NCBI GenBank assembly: GCA_023376005.1
Contig: CM042147.1
Coordinates: forward strand, 121,109,673-121,173,672
From: Doryteuthis pealeii
Taxonomy: Eukaryota; Mollusca; Cephalopoda; Myopsida; Loliginidae
Length of the DNA stretch: 64,000 nt
Direction: 5' to 3'
Shown here: positions 10,670-22,404 of the stretch, piece after piece
How the letters are laid out: each line of letters opens with the position of its first letter
Position numbering within the stretch: the stretch's first letter is position 1
Notes under the pieces: model-generated
What the model was told of the DNA's origin: nothing
The model's database searches: none
The model's input: the letters and a program-made list of their open reading frames with translations, nothing else
Translations under genes and position numbers: made by a program

Positions 10670-12200
10670 CACAAAAATAAGCAAAATTAAACTTTCATAT
10701 TGGTGATATAAAGTACTAGCCTGTATATCTAAGTTTATTGTTATATCCCAAAGGGACGAAAGTGTTGGTGTGAAATCAATCTGATTTTTACAAAGAAACA
10801 AATTTTAAAAACAGAAGAGAAATCAGAACAATAGTATAACTGCTACTAATGATCAAAAGTCCTGAAAATATGTTTATGTAGAAACAAGATATTTATGATG
10901 GGAAAGTCCTAGATACTTAAAATGCTTAGTAAACTTAAAAGGGAAAAAAGGAGAATATGTGTGAGAGAGAGAGATGTACTCAATCACTGATATAGTACTC
11001 TTTATTTATAAATATTAGAAATGGGCAGTTTAACAAAAAAAACAGTGTTTAGTGTTTTGTTTTTTTTTGGAGGGAAAACCACACAATTTTTTTTACAAAA
11101 TCAAAACTGCTCAGTTTAGTGCTATTACTACTGAGCAACCATATCAACAATAAAAAAAAATTTTTTTAAATAAAAAAAAGTTGAAAAACTTTCAAGTTTT
11201 AATGAAATTAAATTCTATCAACATTTAAACTATCATAAGAGGAAAAGATTTAACAAAAATATGATAAAAACAATTGTCTATTTTTGGGAAATTAAAATGA
11301 TTAAAAGCGTTTTTAATTTTAGTCTTAAAATGTGCATCTAAAAAAAGATAGTGATACTCGCTTTTGGAAATATAAGCATTCTAAAACCGAAATTAAAAAT
11401 TTAATTTTTTATATTTAATTTTAAGTGTAGTCACTAGATTTAATTAAAAAAAAAAATGTTTAAACTCATTCACAATAACAGTTAACTGGCATGCCAGAAA
11501 AGAATTACAGTATTTTTAATTATTCTAAACATGAGATTTCATTTTTTTGTCTTTTTAAAAAGCCACAAATATGAATATTTCATGCGATTGATTTCTTTTG
11601 TATTTTACCAAATTAAACAAATAATGGTATTTGTTTATCTTTGACAATTTATTTAAAAGTTTAATAAATAAACTTTAATCTAAGTCATGAATTCTATGAT
11701 TGAATTACCTTTTAAAGCCTAAAACAGACTTTATGTGAATAATCCCTACTTATTTTTTTCCAGTGCACTGATCTTTATGTAGGTCTATAAATTTCAATTA
11801 CACTAGCTATACCCAATTTTAGACAAAAGTTTGACCTTAAATAATAGATTTAATTAATTTTAATTTGTTTTTAAAAACCTGGCAGCCGACAAAATTGGGT
11901 ATGCCTATATTACACTTAACACCAAATATTGACCCATGCACCTAATGACTGACGTTTCAAAAACAGCACTCAAAGTCGAAAAGTATATGGGACGTTTATT
12001 TCATGAAACAGAACAAAACTTCTTACAAATGTCATATTAGGAAACAATAGTAATCTGCAAGTCATTTGAAAAGTTACACAGAAAAGAATACTAATGAAAT
12101 AAGTCAATACCAATGTTCAACCTAGTACATCATTTCAAGCATTTTGTCAATAATGTTCCCATTCTAAATTAATGATAATTAGTAAGTAATTATTTTTCTT
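10670..12200. other. AT-rich sequence without recognisable features
   Basis: No repeat family or exon recognised; A/T runs throughout. ACAAAATTGGGTATGCC near 11889 recurs inverted in part near 11808 (GCTATACCCAATTTTAG), giving a loose inverted pair. Confidence 0.35.
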
Positions 12201-12239
12201 TTTTAAATGCTCCATTCAAATTAGCAGCCAACCTCATAC

Positions 12240-12600
12240 GCTCTTGATATGCTTTTTCTTCTTTTTCTCTCTCAAGGGTAGGCCATATGTATGGCAGCAG
12301 GATTTGGCCTCCGGCACACCTCTGGGAAAGTCAAAAATGGTTGTCAGCGAATTTTTATGACTACACCAGTCCCAATGCTTGCCCTCCAAACTCCCCAGAT
12401 CTTAACCCAATGGATTATGTATGTATGTGGCGCTGTTGAGAAAGACGCCAATCGCCGTACCAGTACTACAAAAGCCCAGTTAATCGACAGAATTAAGGTA
12501 GTTTTTGAAACCCTTCCCAGAGAGACTGTAACATCAGCTTGCTCCAGGTTCAGGATTGAGACTGATCGATGCTAATGGTGGTTATTTTGAGTGAAACTTG
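12240..12600 (+). pseudogene. Mariner-family transposase, C-terminal relic
   Basis: One frame reads NFYDYTSPNACPPNSPDLNP then MDY, carrying the last catalytic Asp region of mariner DD(D/E) transposases (SPDLNPxD). After a frameshift it reads GAVEKDANRRTSTTKAQLID and then LPRETVTSACSRFR. It ends in GGTGGTTATTTTGAGTGA, the usual GGYFE stop. The N-terminal HTH part and first Asp are absent. Confidence 0.85.
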
Positions 12601-12747
12601 ACAGTGGTGTAAATTCCGTGCCTATTGAATTTCTTTACATTAAAACGTGAATGGTAAAACAGAATTTGGCTTGTATCTAAGAAGCTTTAATCCAATACAA
12701 ACTTGTCTGTTCTAATTTTGACATACATTTTAATGCATATTGTGGAC

Positions 12748-12835
12748 ACCACATGGCGTAATGGCTGGCAAACTCGATTAGCAATGAGTTCGACTCTCAC
12801 TGGGTGCTCCAATACTTCTGACCTTGTGCAACAAC
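12748..12835 (+). mobile_element. tRNA-like SINE fragment (third type)
   Basis: ATGGCGTAATGGCTGGCAAA and B-box-like GAGTTCGACTCTC. Different body from SINE-A/B (GGGTGCTCCAATACTTCTGA). Similar degenerate starts occur at 40625 and 63410. Confidence 0.4.
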
Positions 12836-12959
12836 TAAGCTAACCTTATTAAATGACTTAATGTGTATAATAACATTGTTATTACAAGAATCCAATTTCT
12901 GTATGTTCCTCTACTCTAAGAGGAGAAATAGCACAATTTTTGTTTGTGCAATACCCAGA

Positions 12960-13240
12960 GATTCTGATAGGGACGCAGGATGCCTACCTAACAAATAAAA
13001 ATCTAAAAGAACACAGTAAAATCATATCTATGCATCCCAGTGTTTTGCTTTTTTCTTCCCTCGCCATTTCAAGCTAACTGTAAAGACATTTCAATAGTTT
13101 CTTAGAAATTAATTACACCGGATAGGTTACAAGGTAAAAGTTAGCCGACTTTAGTTGGGACCCATAAATTTTCCCAGATACTAGTTCAAAGCAAATATGT
13201 GCGTCCCAGGACGCACTAAATCAAAAAGCTATCAGCATCA
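12960..13240 (+). mobile_element. C-family MITE (GATGCTGATAG ends)
   Basis: Ends GATTCTGATAG and CTATCAGCATC. Near the right end lies the palindrome GTGCGTCCCAGGACGCAC. Body CTTCCCTCGCCATTTCAAGC, CAATAGTTTCTTAGAAATTA. No ORF. Confidence 0.8.
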
Positions 13241-13245
13241 CTGTA

Positions 13246-13392
13246 ATGTATAATTAAACATGTTAGTCAGAAATGAAGTAATGAAAATAAATTAAAGTCT
13301 TTATTCATCAGTTAGTTTAAGATATATCTTGGTCAAGTATGTATTTACCCAACTCCTCCACAATAGACAGGATGTGACACAAGGTCAATTTT
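13246..13392 (-). repeat. SINE-B tail plus extension, inverted relative to 7.3 kb
   Basis: Reverse complement of 7297-7440 at high identity, including the non-SINE part (AACATGTTAGTCAGAAATGA... AAGATATATCTTGGTCAAG). Confidence 0.75.
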
Positions 13393-13741
13393 TTTTAAGT
13401 ATATGGAGAATAAAGCAATTTTCAGTCCAATTAGACCAGTTTTTTAATTATCCATATATATGAAAAGTAAAATTCTTCCTATGTAGATAACTTCTGGTCA
13501 ATTAATCACTAATTAGTCCTTCCTATTGACACTTTTCTCCATCAGTCATAATGATTATAATTTAATGATAAAATTCAATGACAATTAGCATTTTGGAAAT
13601 AATTATAAATTCTATAAATAGAAAGTGAGCTGACATCAAGTGAAGGCCATCAAAAATGACATTAAAGAAAATTGAAAACTTGTTTGTTTTTAACAAAAGA
13701 AAAAAAGATTTTGTGCAAAACAATTGAAAAACAAAAGTATA

Positions 13742-13939
13742 GTGATAGCTTTTTGATTTAGTGCATCCTGGGACGCACATATTGCTTTGAATATGGGTCC
13801 TAAATAAAGCTGTCTAACTCCTACCTAACTTGTAACCTATCCTAAGAAACTAATGAAATGTATTTACAGTAAAGCTTGAAATGGTGAGGCAAGGAAAGAA
13901 AAACACAAGACACAGGACAAGTACATATCAGCATCTCTC
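13742..13939 (-). mobile_element. C-family MITE, deleted copy
   Basis: TGATAGCTTTTTGATTTAGT to CATATCAGCATC; head-to-head with the next copy across an (AG)n array. Confidence 0.78.
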
Positions 13940-13956
13940 CCTCCCTCTATCTATCT

Positions 13957-13962
13957 ATATAT

Positions 13963-14019
<57 letters not shown>
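13957..14019. repeat. (AG)n array
   Basis: About 63 bp of AG between two inverted C-family MITEs. The Ser-Leu open frame is repeat-derived. Confidence 0.95.
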
Positions 14020-14023
<4 letters not shown>

Positions 14024-14283
14024 CTGATAGGTATGTGTCCTGCGTCCCTGACGCCCAAGAATCTATATCCATGTATCCCAATGTTTTTCCTTTTTCTTCC
14101 CTCGCCATTTCAAGCTTACTGTAAATACATTTCAATAGTTTCTTAGAAATGAATTACACAGGATATGTTACAAGGTAGGAGTTTGACTGCTTTAGTTGGG
14201 ACCCATAAATGTTCCTGGGACTCATTCAAAGCAAATATGTGCGTCCCAGGACGCAGTAAATCTAAAATCTACCAGCATCATTG
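14020..14283 (+). mobile_element. C-family MITE
   Basis: GATACTGATAGGTATGTGTC ... CTACCAGCATC. The ~85 bp after it are shared with the flank of the copy at 27573. Confidence 0.8.
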
Positions 14284-15390
14284 CTTGTGTATATATGAGA
14301 AAGAGAACTAAGCAAATAATGTCACATGACAATTGGGTCTTTTAAGTGCATGTGGTGGTCACAGTATCAGATTCTCTTCACAAGGAATGTGACTAAAAGA
14401 GGTTAAGTAGCGCCAATTAAACATCCTTTTGAGTAAAGAAACCACAATAATCTGATCTAGTTTCAAGCTATTCTTTGGTCAAAGATGAATGAATGAGAGG
14501 GAAAAAAACTGCTTCTTTAAATATAGCTGAATGAAAAAGATTAAGGATTCTTAAAAAAAAAAAAAAAAAAAAAAATGTTAAACCTCATTTAAATAAAGCC
14601 GAGAAAGAAAGAGACAACAAATCAACATAAACCAAACGATTTACTTAATCAGTCAATCTCAAACGTTTAGGTGACATACTAAAATGAAATAAGAAAACAA
14701 CCTTATAAAAAGAATTTTTTTAAATAAAAAAAACATGGCTACCCTTTGGGCATTTCGTTGCTTCTCTAGGCAGTCAATTTATTACCTTTTCCTTATTTTT
14801 TTTTTATTATTTCTTTATTTTATTTTATTTTTATTTCTTTATTTTATTTTTTATTTATTTATTAGTTTTATCTTTTTTTTTAACGATCACATGCCTGTTA
14901 AAAGACAAAGTAGCAAAGATATGAGAATAAGTAACATCGGGAGTCTTTATTCTTTTAAAACTATTTCCTTTTTCCTCTTGCGCGTTTCTCTCAATCACAG
15001 TTACTCATTTTAGTTCTCACTGACCCCTTCCCTTCCTTTATCTTCTGACCCCCGTCACTCTACTACGTACAAAACAAACCAGAAAGAAATGACAGGGACC
15101 GCTTCAGGGGGGAAGTCATGTGTTGGGAAGAGATGACAAGCATAGTAATTCCCAGGAATTGAAAAAGAAAAATGTGTGGGAAAAAGACTTGTTTTGAATG
15201 AAAGTCGAAAAAGAAAGAATTTTTTTTTTTTTTTAATAAACCAAAGGAAAAAAACATTGAAGATAACCCGGCCCACCCATACCGTGCTTCTTCCTTACTC
15301 CCTCATCACAGGTCAATTTATTTATTTGCACTTTTATGAAGGTTAAATATCTGGTGTAGAACACATGGTTAAATCCCCTAAAAAGCTATG

Positions 15391-15623
15391 TAAGTAAAGT
15401 CGTCGGGGGGCCTAAAGTCGGTATCAGCCTATCAGCGAGGGAGTCTATCCCCTTTTCACTAGCACTAGACCAAGGAGATTGTTTTTGCGTCTGAGGTGGA
15501 GCGCCACACCTATCATCAGCTCCTTTACCGCACAGATCCCTGTGCTACTCATACGCTGAGTTGTCGAGGGTCGGTATCGAACTTAGGAACCTTGTGCTTT
15601 CTAGCTGAATGCTCTACCGACTA

Positions 15624-15624
<1 letters not shown>
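15391..15624 (-). mobile_element. SINE-A, near full length
   Basis: Reverse copy that abuts a (TA)n/(CATA)n/(CA)n array where the tRNA-like head should finish. The last ~15 bp of the head are replaced by the array. Confidence 0.85.
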
Positions 15625-15654
<30 letters not shown>

Positions 15655-15696
15655 CATACATACATACATATATATATATACATACACACACACACT
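15623..15696. repeat. (TA)n(CATA)n(CA)n compound array
   Basis: Pure TA, then CATA, TA and CA blocks at the end of a SINE-A. Confidence 0.95.
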
Positions 15697-16160
15697 AGAC
15701 AAAACGTGACTCGTTGGGTCATGCATTCAGCTCTCGGTATAGTTGAGATTAGGGAAAAGTGAGTTTGCAAAGCGATTTTTTTTTTTAAATAAACACGATT
15801 GGACAAAACATTAAAACCATTTTGTAAGATTTCTAAGAAAGGTAATGTTTGACCTAATTTAAGCTACGGCTTGCAGAAATACCTTTGAAATTCTCCCATT
15901 TCTTTCCCAGAGAAACTAACATATATAACGAGGTAATCAAGATATACATAGAGGGGGAGAAAGTGATAGGCAGAATGTAAAGTAAAGGAACGGGTCAGTT
16001 TTTGACTTAATTGCAAATTACAACAAATTAGAACCAATTAAAATTTTTTTTTTTTTTCCAAACATAACTCAATCCTAAAAGTAAGGAATAATTTAGTATA
16101 ATTTTCGTATTATTAAACTAAACAGTAAAAAAGCCTTTAGGAGACAAAAGATTCGTTCAG

Positions 16161-16540
16161 CTTTAGCCCGCCACATGCAGGATGTGACACAAAGTAAATT
16201 TTTAAGCGAAGTTAAAGCAGGTTTGAATTCAGACTTTTCAGTGCTCTTCCAATGTGTTCGTGATCTACTAGGAAAAAAGAAGTTAGGGTTAGTTTAATGG
16301 GTAGATCATATATTGGAATGTAAACAACTCTGTAGATCACATATTGGATTAGAAACCATTTGGTAGATCACATATTGGAAGAGCACCGACTTTTCCTTCT
16401 AGACTGGCTAAAGAACCCAGTTTACACATAGCTGGGGGAGGGGCACGTGTATTCATGCCTTTTCCAAGAGCATTAGAATGAAGTGAAAGCCTTGTACAGA
16501 ATTTGAGCCCTGGCTGCCAATTCCATTCACAATAGATGAA
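16161..16540 (-). mobile_element. SINE-B interrupted by a small hAT-like MITE
   Basis: The SINE-B tail (GCAGGATGTGACACAAAG) lies to the left and the middle and head to the right of an insertion at about 16239-16386. Removing the insertion restores continuous SINE-B sequence. Confidence 0.8.
16239..16386. mobile_element. ~148-bp hAT-like MITE inside SINE-B
   Basis: The terminal inverted repeats begin GTGCTCTTCCAAT. The left end runs on to GTTCGTGATCTAC and the right end is GTAGATCACATATTGGAAGA then GCAC. The flanks are GACTTTTC on both sides, an 8-bp target-site duplication. Internally GTAGATCACATATTGGA is repeated. An 8-bp TSD is typical of hAT and P-type transposons. Confidence 0.75.
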
Positions 16541-16632
16541 ATAAATGCTTGGGTGCATCAATAAATTGTAAAAACAACAAGCAAAGTAAATAAACATGTA
16601 ATCAGCAGAAATTGTCACAGTATAAAATGTTC

Positions 16633-16857
16633 GGACCATATGACCTTAAGGCACCCCTTTTTGATCTCGATTAAGAAAGGACATGTTTTTCATTTACACC
16701 GTCAATATCTAGTTGTTTTAACAGATGATTTTTAGATCATTTTTTTTTAAATTATAAAACTAACCCCTAACAAACAACCGGATATTGACGGTGTAAATGT
16801 AAAACATGTCCTTTCTTAATCGAGATCAAAGAGGGGTGCCTAAAGGTAATATGGTCC
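16633..16857. mobile_element. E-family foldback MITE
   Basis: Arms GGACCATATGACCTTAAGGC and TAAAGGTAATATGGTCC; central TTAAATTATAAAACTAACCC. The arms are nearly perfectly complementary (ACATGTCCTTTCTTAATCGA). Confidence 0.8.
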
Positions 16858-16897
16858 GATAAAAGATAATAAAAAAAGAGTGGATCTACTTTCTGAT

Positions 16898-17013
16898 TAC
16901 TTTTTTTTAATTATAAAACTAACCCCTAACAAACTGGATATTGACGGTGTAAATGAAAAACATGTCCTTTCTTAATCGAGATCAAAAAGAGGTGCCTAAA
17001 GGTAATATGGTCC
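16898..17013. mobile_element. E-family half-element
   Basis: Right half only (AATTATAAAACTAACCCCTA to GGTAATATGGTCC), in tandem after the full copy. Confidence 0.75.
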
Positions 17014-17023
17014 AAATTAAAGT

Positions 17024-17281
17024 GACTGATTTATCTCAGTCAGTAGAGCACTTTCCTAGGAATCACAAGGTTCTGGTTTCGATACCAGTCCCCACCAATA
17101 TATTGCATGAGTACTACAACTTGGATCATCTTATCTGTACAGTAAAAAGGGAATTTACAGAAGGTGTGGTGCTCTGCCTCAGTAATTCAATCTTCACATT
17201 ATCATTAAGACATACTAGCAAAAAATGAGTATAGACTCCTTCAATATCCAACTGATACCAACAATAGGCTACCCTCCAAAC
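17024..17281 (+). mobile_element. SINE-A, strongly diverged copy
   Basis: The A/B-box head is still readable (TTATCTCAGTCAGTAGAGCA; GGTTTCGATACC). The body is heavily mutated, with the TAGACTCC and CAACTGATACCAACAATAGG blocks recognisable. It starts directly after a foldback MITE fragment. Confidence 0.65.
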
Positions 17282-17333
17282 AATTTTATTAAACTAAGTA
17301 CATTAACGAATAAAGGAAACTATGTTAAAAATA

Positions 17334-17714
17334 CTAGTACAAAATTAAAAAACACCCTCCGGGCGATGTAAAATAGATTTTTGAAACATATTGCCTGTGG
17401 GAGTAAAAAATTCAATGTCAGCAAGCTTGTACCCTAAGTAAAATCATCAAATTAATTAAAGGATTAAAAAATAAAACAATTTGAAATGTAAACTTTAAAT
17501 ATGTATTAAAATAAAATAAACTATATATAGATATATAATACCAATCATGTATTTATTAAAACTTGTTTTAAAAAACAATGAAGACTGTCTAATGTTGCAT
17601 GTTCAAATTTTGAGTGCATTTATTCTGTTATGACGATTTTGGGTAATGTGACGTAAGCAGTGACGTAATTTTGTTACAGACAAAAACCGGAAGCGAATCT
17701 CCATTATTAATAGA
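17334..17714 (-). mobile_element. Non-autonomous Helitron-2
   Basis: Minus strand: A|TCTATTAATAATGGAGATTC ... imperfect hairpin ACATCGCCCGGAGGGTGT ... CTAG|T. 381 bp. The 5' end is related to Helitron-1 (AATGGAGATT), the body is shorter. Confidence 0.8.
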
Positions 17715-17893
17715 TTTGTGTTAATTACATGCTTTGTTCATAAGGCAACAAATATTTATGTGTTTACATAAATATATTCCCTTGTATAAAATGATAAAAT
17801 GTTGCTTTTTTTTTTTCTTTTAATAAATTAATATAATCAAAAGTGATGTATTTCTTTTTAAACTTCAAAATCTCATGATTCTTTTTACCTTAT

Positions 17894-17929
<36 letters not shown>

Positions 17930-17992
17930 GATTAAAAACAAATTATTTTAATTAATTTGAAGTATGTTCCGTGAAGCCAGAAAGTCTAGCTA

Positions 17993-18175
17993 TTAACTCT
18001 TTGCCTACTTTAAACTGATCACGGCGGCTCTCCAACCACTGCGATCCTACCATAAACCACTAGCATCAGCTCTTGCATATGTCACTCAAGATTACAATAA
18101 TAATAGAACTTTATTTGAGTAGAATGAGTTCTGAGGTGAATAGTGAACTTTGAAATATCCCAGGTAAAAAAATAA
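17993..18175. mobile_element. F-family MITE
   Basis: TTAACTCTTTGCCTACTTTA, CCACTGCGATCCTACCATAA, AGTTCTGAGGTGAATAGTGA; opposite orientation to 7829, right end lost. Confidence 0.7.
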
Positions 18176-18344
18176 AAATTTAAAAAATAAACACACCAGA
18201 GCTCTTACTCTATTGGTTAGAATTACAATTGATTTTTTCTTTTCTTTTTTTTTTAATTGCAAATTTCAAAATTAACATTAATTAGTCTGAAAAGAATTAT
18301 ACTGTTCAGATGTATGTAAATAAATTATTAAATCCCTATAGCAC

Positions 18345-18725
18345 ACATCATCATCATGTGGCGTTGGCAGTGCTGATATCCATGATAATCTCGCCATCCT
18401 TCCCTATCATTCATTGCCCCCGGGAGGTCCTCTGCGCAGCATCCAGTATCCGCGCAGAGCTGATCTATGTACATCTTTACTGGGCAACCCACTCCGGCGC
18501 GCCCATGTGTTGGCTTCTATAGAAGAATGTCACTTATGAGTCCATCCTTGCTTCTCCAGCAGTGTCCAGTGTGTCTTGTTCGCCTCACACAGATGGTCTG
18601 TGTGATATGGGGCAGGTGGCCATACAGCTGTTTTCCCGTGGCGTGTTGTTTCCATGTCTTGTTTAATATTGCACGCATCATTTTCGTGCAAGTCCCATCC
18701 AGCTTATTTAATCGCAACCAACTAT
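18345..18725 (-). pseudogene. Non-LTR retrotransposon C-terminal fragment
   Basis: The minus strand encodes RLNKLDGTCTKMMRAILNKT, then KQLYGHLPHITQTICVRRTR and HCWRSKDGLISDILL. It continues in another frame towards the NDRE-like end. Confidence 0.8.
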
Positions 18726-18938
18726 TGTCTGCTACAATATATATTTTGTTTTATTTGTTGTTATTAAATTAACAAAAACACATTTGCAATTAGTAATTCT
18801 AATTTGTTATTCAGAGTTTATTCGTTCCACAAAAAAAAAAAAAATAAATAAAAAAAATTCAACTATTTACAAAGGTACTGAGACATGTAGAAGCATTTTT
18901 TTCAAACTTATTTTTTTCTTTTTTTACTTATTGTATGG

Positions 18939-19182
18939 GTGTGCCGATTTAGCTCAGTCGGTAAAGCATTTGCCTAGGAACCCCAAGGTTCCTAGTTTGA
19001 TACCAGCCCTCGCCAACTCAGCGCATGAGAAGCACAGGGATATATGCAGTAAAGTAGGGAGCTGATGGTAGGTGCGGCGCTCCACTACAGATGCAAAAAC
19101 AAACTCCTAGGTCTAGCACTAGTGAAAAGGGGATAGACTGATGGCTGATACTGACATTAGGCCACGCCAATGACTTTACTTA
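18939..19182 (+). mobile_element. SINE-A copy
   Basis: Complete head (TTTAGCTCAGTCGGTAAAGC) and tail; a (CA)n run follows the 3' end at 19196. Confidence 0.88.
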
Positions 19183-19189
19183 TATATAA

Positions 19190-19228
<39 letters not shown>

Positions 19229-20288
19229 CATCAAAATAATCCTCAAGTATACTTCTAGATAATATTTGATTAGCCAACATCAAAGTGTTAATTTTTATTT
19301 TAGGAGGGTATAAACAAAATAAAACATGTAAACGTTTTGTTTTTTTAAAAATCCCACATTACTTGAAAATATCAATTCAATAGTAGCATTCACATTCACT
19401 TTGCAGAAAATGCTATAGAATTTCAGTTACTTTACCCATTTTTTAAAATTTTTTTAAAGGAGACATGAAGAGAAAATTCACGAAAATGATCCAAGCAAAA
19501 TAATTGTGCACACATGCACACTCACATTTTTCTTGGTCCTTTGTTTTTAACTGGATCAAATCTCATAAGTTAAAAATTTGGCACTTAACTCCTCCCACCC
19601 TCAAAAAAAAAAAAAAAAAAAAAAAAAGCCAGCCTTTGTCTCGTGCGATGCAGTGCAAGTTTCAAAACATGATATGCCTTTGCATATCTCCAACCAAACA
19701 AAGGCTTTGTTTTAAAATTCTGATGAAATAGCTAACCTTTTTTTTTTTCAATTTGAAAATAAAGTAGATAAAAAAGAAAAATATAACTGTCTCCTCACTA
19801 TTGTCAACTTTCTTTTTTTCCCCTTAGTTCTATTAAGAGCCCATCACACTAACCCAATTATTCCTTGTTTCAAATTTAATAATTTTTTTATTTTAGTCAT
19901 AAAATCAAAGTTTTTAATTCTCAAATAAACTTAATAGTAACAATCTATATTATAATGAATTGTATCTTAGCCATTTTGAAGACAGAGTGACATTTTTATC
20001 ACCAACAGTACACAAGCAGAATGACATTTTTTGTTTACTTGGTAGCTCAATGTAAGGCATTTTCCTATTTGGCTGCTCATCAACTAAATCAATGTTAATG
20101 TATAGAAAATAATTTGCCTACTCTACAAGGATTAAAAAAAAAAAAAAAAAAAAAAAAAACATTTGCCTGCAAAAAGGTTAACCTAATACAGCAAAAATGG
20201 CATCTCAGGGTGTCGGAGTCAGAAACAATTAAGGGGTTACTAGAGTTGGAAAATTATACAGACTCCAGTTGATTTTACATGCCCTCAG

Positions 20289-20602
20289 TGCTGCTGATAG
20301 CTTTTTGATTTAGTGCATCCTGGGACGCACATGTTTGCTTTAACCAAGTCCCTGGGAAATTTGATGGATCCCAACTAAGTTTCTTATTAAATTGTAGGGT
20401 TTTTTTTTTATGATATGGAGAAACAATTAAAGCCATCCAACTCCTACCTTGTAACCTATCCTGTGTAATTCGTTTCTATGAAACTATTGAAATGTATTTA
20501 CAGATAGCTTGAAATGGTGAGAGAAGAAGAAAAATAATACTGAGATGCATGAATATGATTTTACTGTGTTCTTTTATACATCAGGGACCTATCAAGCATC
20601 TG
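20289..20602 (-). mobile_element. C-family MITE, near full length
   Basis: GCTGATAGCTTTTTGATTTA, TGCATCCTGGGACGCACA, to CCTATCAAGCATC. Confidence 0.8.
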
Positions 20603-20724
20603 AGCCCTAGTTTAGTCTGTAAAGTTATACAGTGCACACTCCTTATAAACAGATTTTTTTTTTAAATCATGGTTTTATACTTATTTGTAGGCATACTCAT
20701 ATAATTACATAAAGAGTTAAAGGT

Positions 20725-20900
20725 GTCAAAGATAGGGAGTCAGAGTCAAAGATAGGGGAGTCAGAGTCAAAGATAGAGTCAAAGATAGGGAGTCAGAGTC
20801 AAAGATAGGGGAGTCAGTCAGGGGAGTCAGAGTCAAAGATAGGGGAGTCAGAGTCAAAGATAGTCAGAGTCAAAGATAGGGAGTCAGAGTCAGAGATTTT
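20725..20900 (+). repeat. ~20-bp minisatellite
   Basis: Irregular units of AGTCAAAGATAGGGGAGTCAG with unit-length variation. Confidence 0.9.
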
Positions 20901-21065
20901 TTTTTTCTCCGACTCCATAGCCCTACTTATAGTAGCAAGATTTTTGCTACCACAATTTTTCTTGACTTTTTATGAGCTTACACCAACATTTTGAATGCTT
21001 TCCGATTTCATCTTTATGAAATGACTGGCTTTCAACTCAATAAAATTATCAGTGAAATTTTTAAC

Positions 21066-21235
21066 ATGTTCAAGTTCAAATTCTGGATGAGGCTGGTTAC
21101 ATTTCACAGTACTAATCCCCTTAGGAAAGGTATGAATCCAACTAATCTCCCTCCAGTAGGGCAGTCTGGGCTCTTTAACATTGGTTAGGCAACCAGTCTA
21201 GGAGAAGGAAAACTGAATTCAAACCTGTTAAACTC
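21066..21235 (+). mobile_element. SINE-B, left member of an inverted pair
   Basis: Forward body from TGGATGAGGCTGGTTACATT to CCTGTTAAACTCCTCTTGG, without a tail. It is followed by a non-SINE block that also recurs inverted at 21480-21570. Confidence 0.8.
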
Positions 21236-21571
21236 CTCTTGGGGCGGTCACTTCCTAATTAGTAATCTATTTCATTAATATAATAATAAAAAGCCTTTTT
21301 TAATTTATTTAAAAAAATTTTTTTTTTTAAAAGATGGGTGAAATTCTTCCACATGTGGCATTCACTAAATTTGATATGATTGGATTGACCATTTGTTTTG
21401 ATCAATGCAGCATGTTTTATCTTATCCAAAATTTAAGATGTTAAAATTTCACTGATAATTTTATAAAAAATTTTAAAAAAATAAATTAAGAAAGGCTTTT
21501 TTTATTATTATTAGTGAAATAGATTACTAATTAGGACTTTGCCTATTCTAGTAGTGACCACCCCAAGAGGA

Positions 21572-21770
21572 GTTTAACAGGTTTGAATTCAGAGTTTTCC
21601 TTCTCCTAGACTGGTTGCCTAACCAAGGTTAAAGTGCCCAGACTGCCCTACTGGAGGGAGATTAGTTGGATTCATACCTTTCCCAAGGGGATTAGCACTA
21701 TGTGAAATGTAACCAGCCTGTCCATTTCCTACAACAGTAACTATTACAAAGCACGCCTCTATCTGACCCA
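21572..21770 (-). mobile_element. SINE-B, right member of an inverted pair
   Basis: Reverse complement of the copy at 21066, ending in the tRNA-like head (AACTATTACAAAGCACGCCT). Confidence 0.8.
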
Positions 21771-21824
21771 GTATGTTAGCATTCCCAGTTCATTTTTTTT
21801 ATTTGAGGTTATTTTTATATTTTT

Positions 21825-22150
21825 TTTTACATGTTAGTTGTATAGTGTTTTGTAAATAGAGTTCAGAACTGTTTGAATTATGCAAATATCTCCAGTGGTT
21901 CAAAAGTTATGAGAATTTAAACCCCCGAAATTGGGGGTACAAAAGTGGACATGATTTTATTAAAAAAATGTCAAATCACGGACTAATTGAAAACCAGAAA
22001 TTTAGTAATTTCTTCACCATTGTTATTTTTGGAGTAATTTTGATATAACTTTGCATTCTTATGTAAAATTATATGTTCTTTCTGATTCTACACTTAAATT
22101 TTATGTATCTTCATGCTAGAACCCATTATTTGGGAAATAAAAAGTAGGGT
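21825..22150 (+). repeat. O-family repeat, copy 2
   Basis: Direct copy of 9070-9465 (GTTATGAGAATTTAAACCCC, CTTATGTAAAATTATATGTT) at about 85% by eye. Confidence 0.75.
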
Positions 22151-22404
22151 TATCAAGATTTTTTTAAATAATTTACAAGATTATTCAACATTTTCATTTT
22201 AATATGGCATATATACACACATATACAGTATTAATTTATATGAATAACATCACTTTGGACTTAAAAATTTTTTTTTTTTTAAATACCTGCTATGTGGTAT
22301 TACATACAAGAAATAGAATAACTATAATTCTATTTAACAAAACCTGTCCTGTGTGTGCAGTTTTGTTTATGTATAACACATTTTCAGCAGTTCAAAGACA
22401 AAAT

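Noticed and set aside
13947..14135. Ser-Leu-rich open frame
   Set aside because: Reads through the (AG)n array and a MITE.
15055..15276. Lys/Phe-rich minus-strand open frame
   Set aside because: Driven by poly-T/poly-A tracts; no domain.
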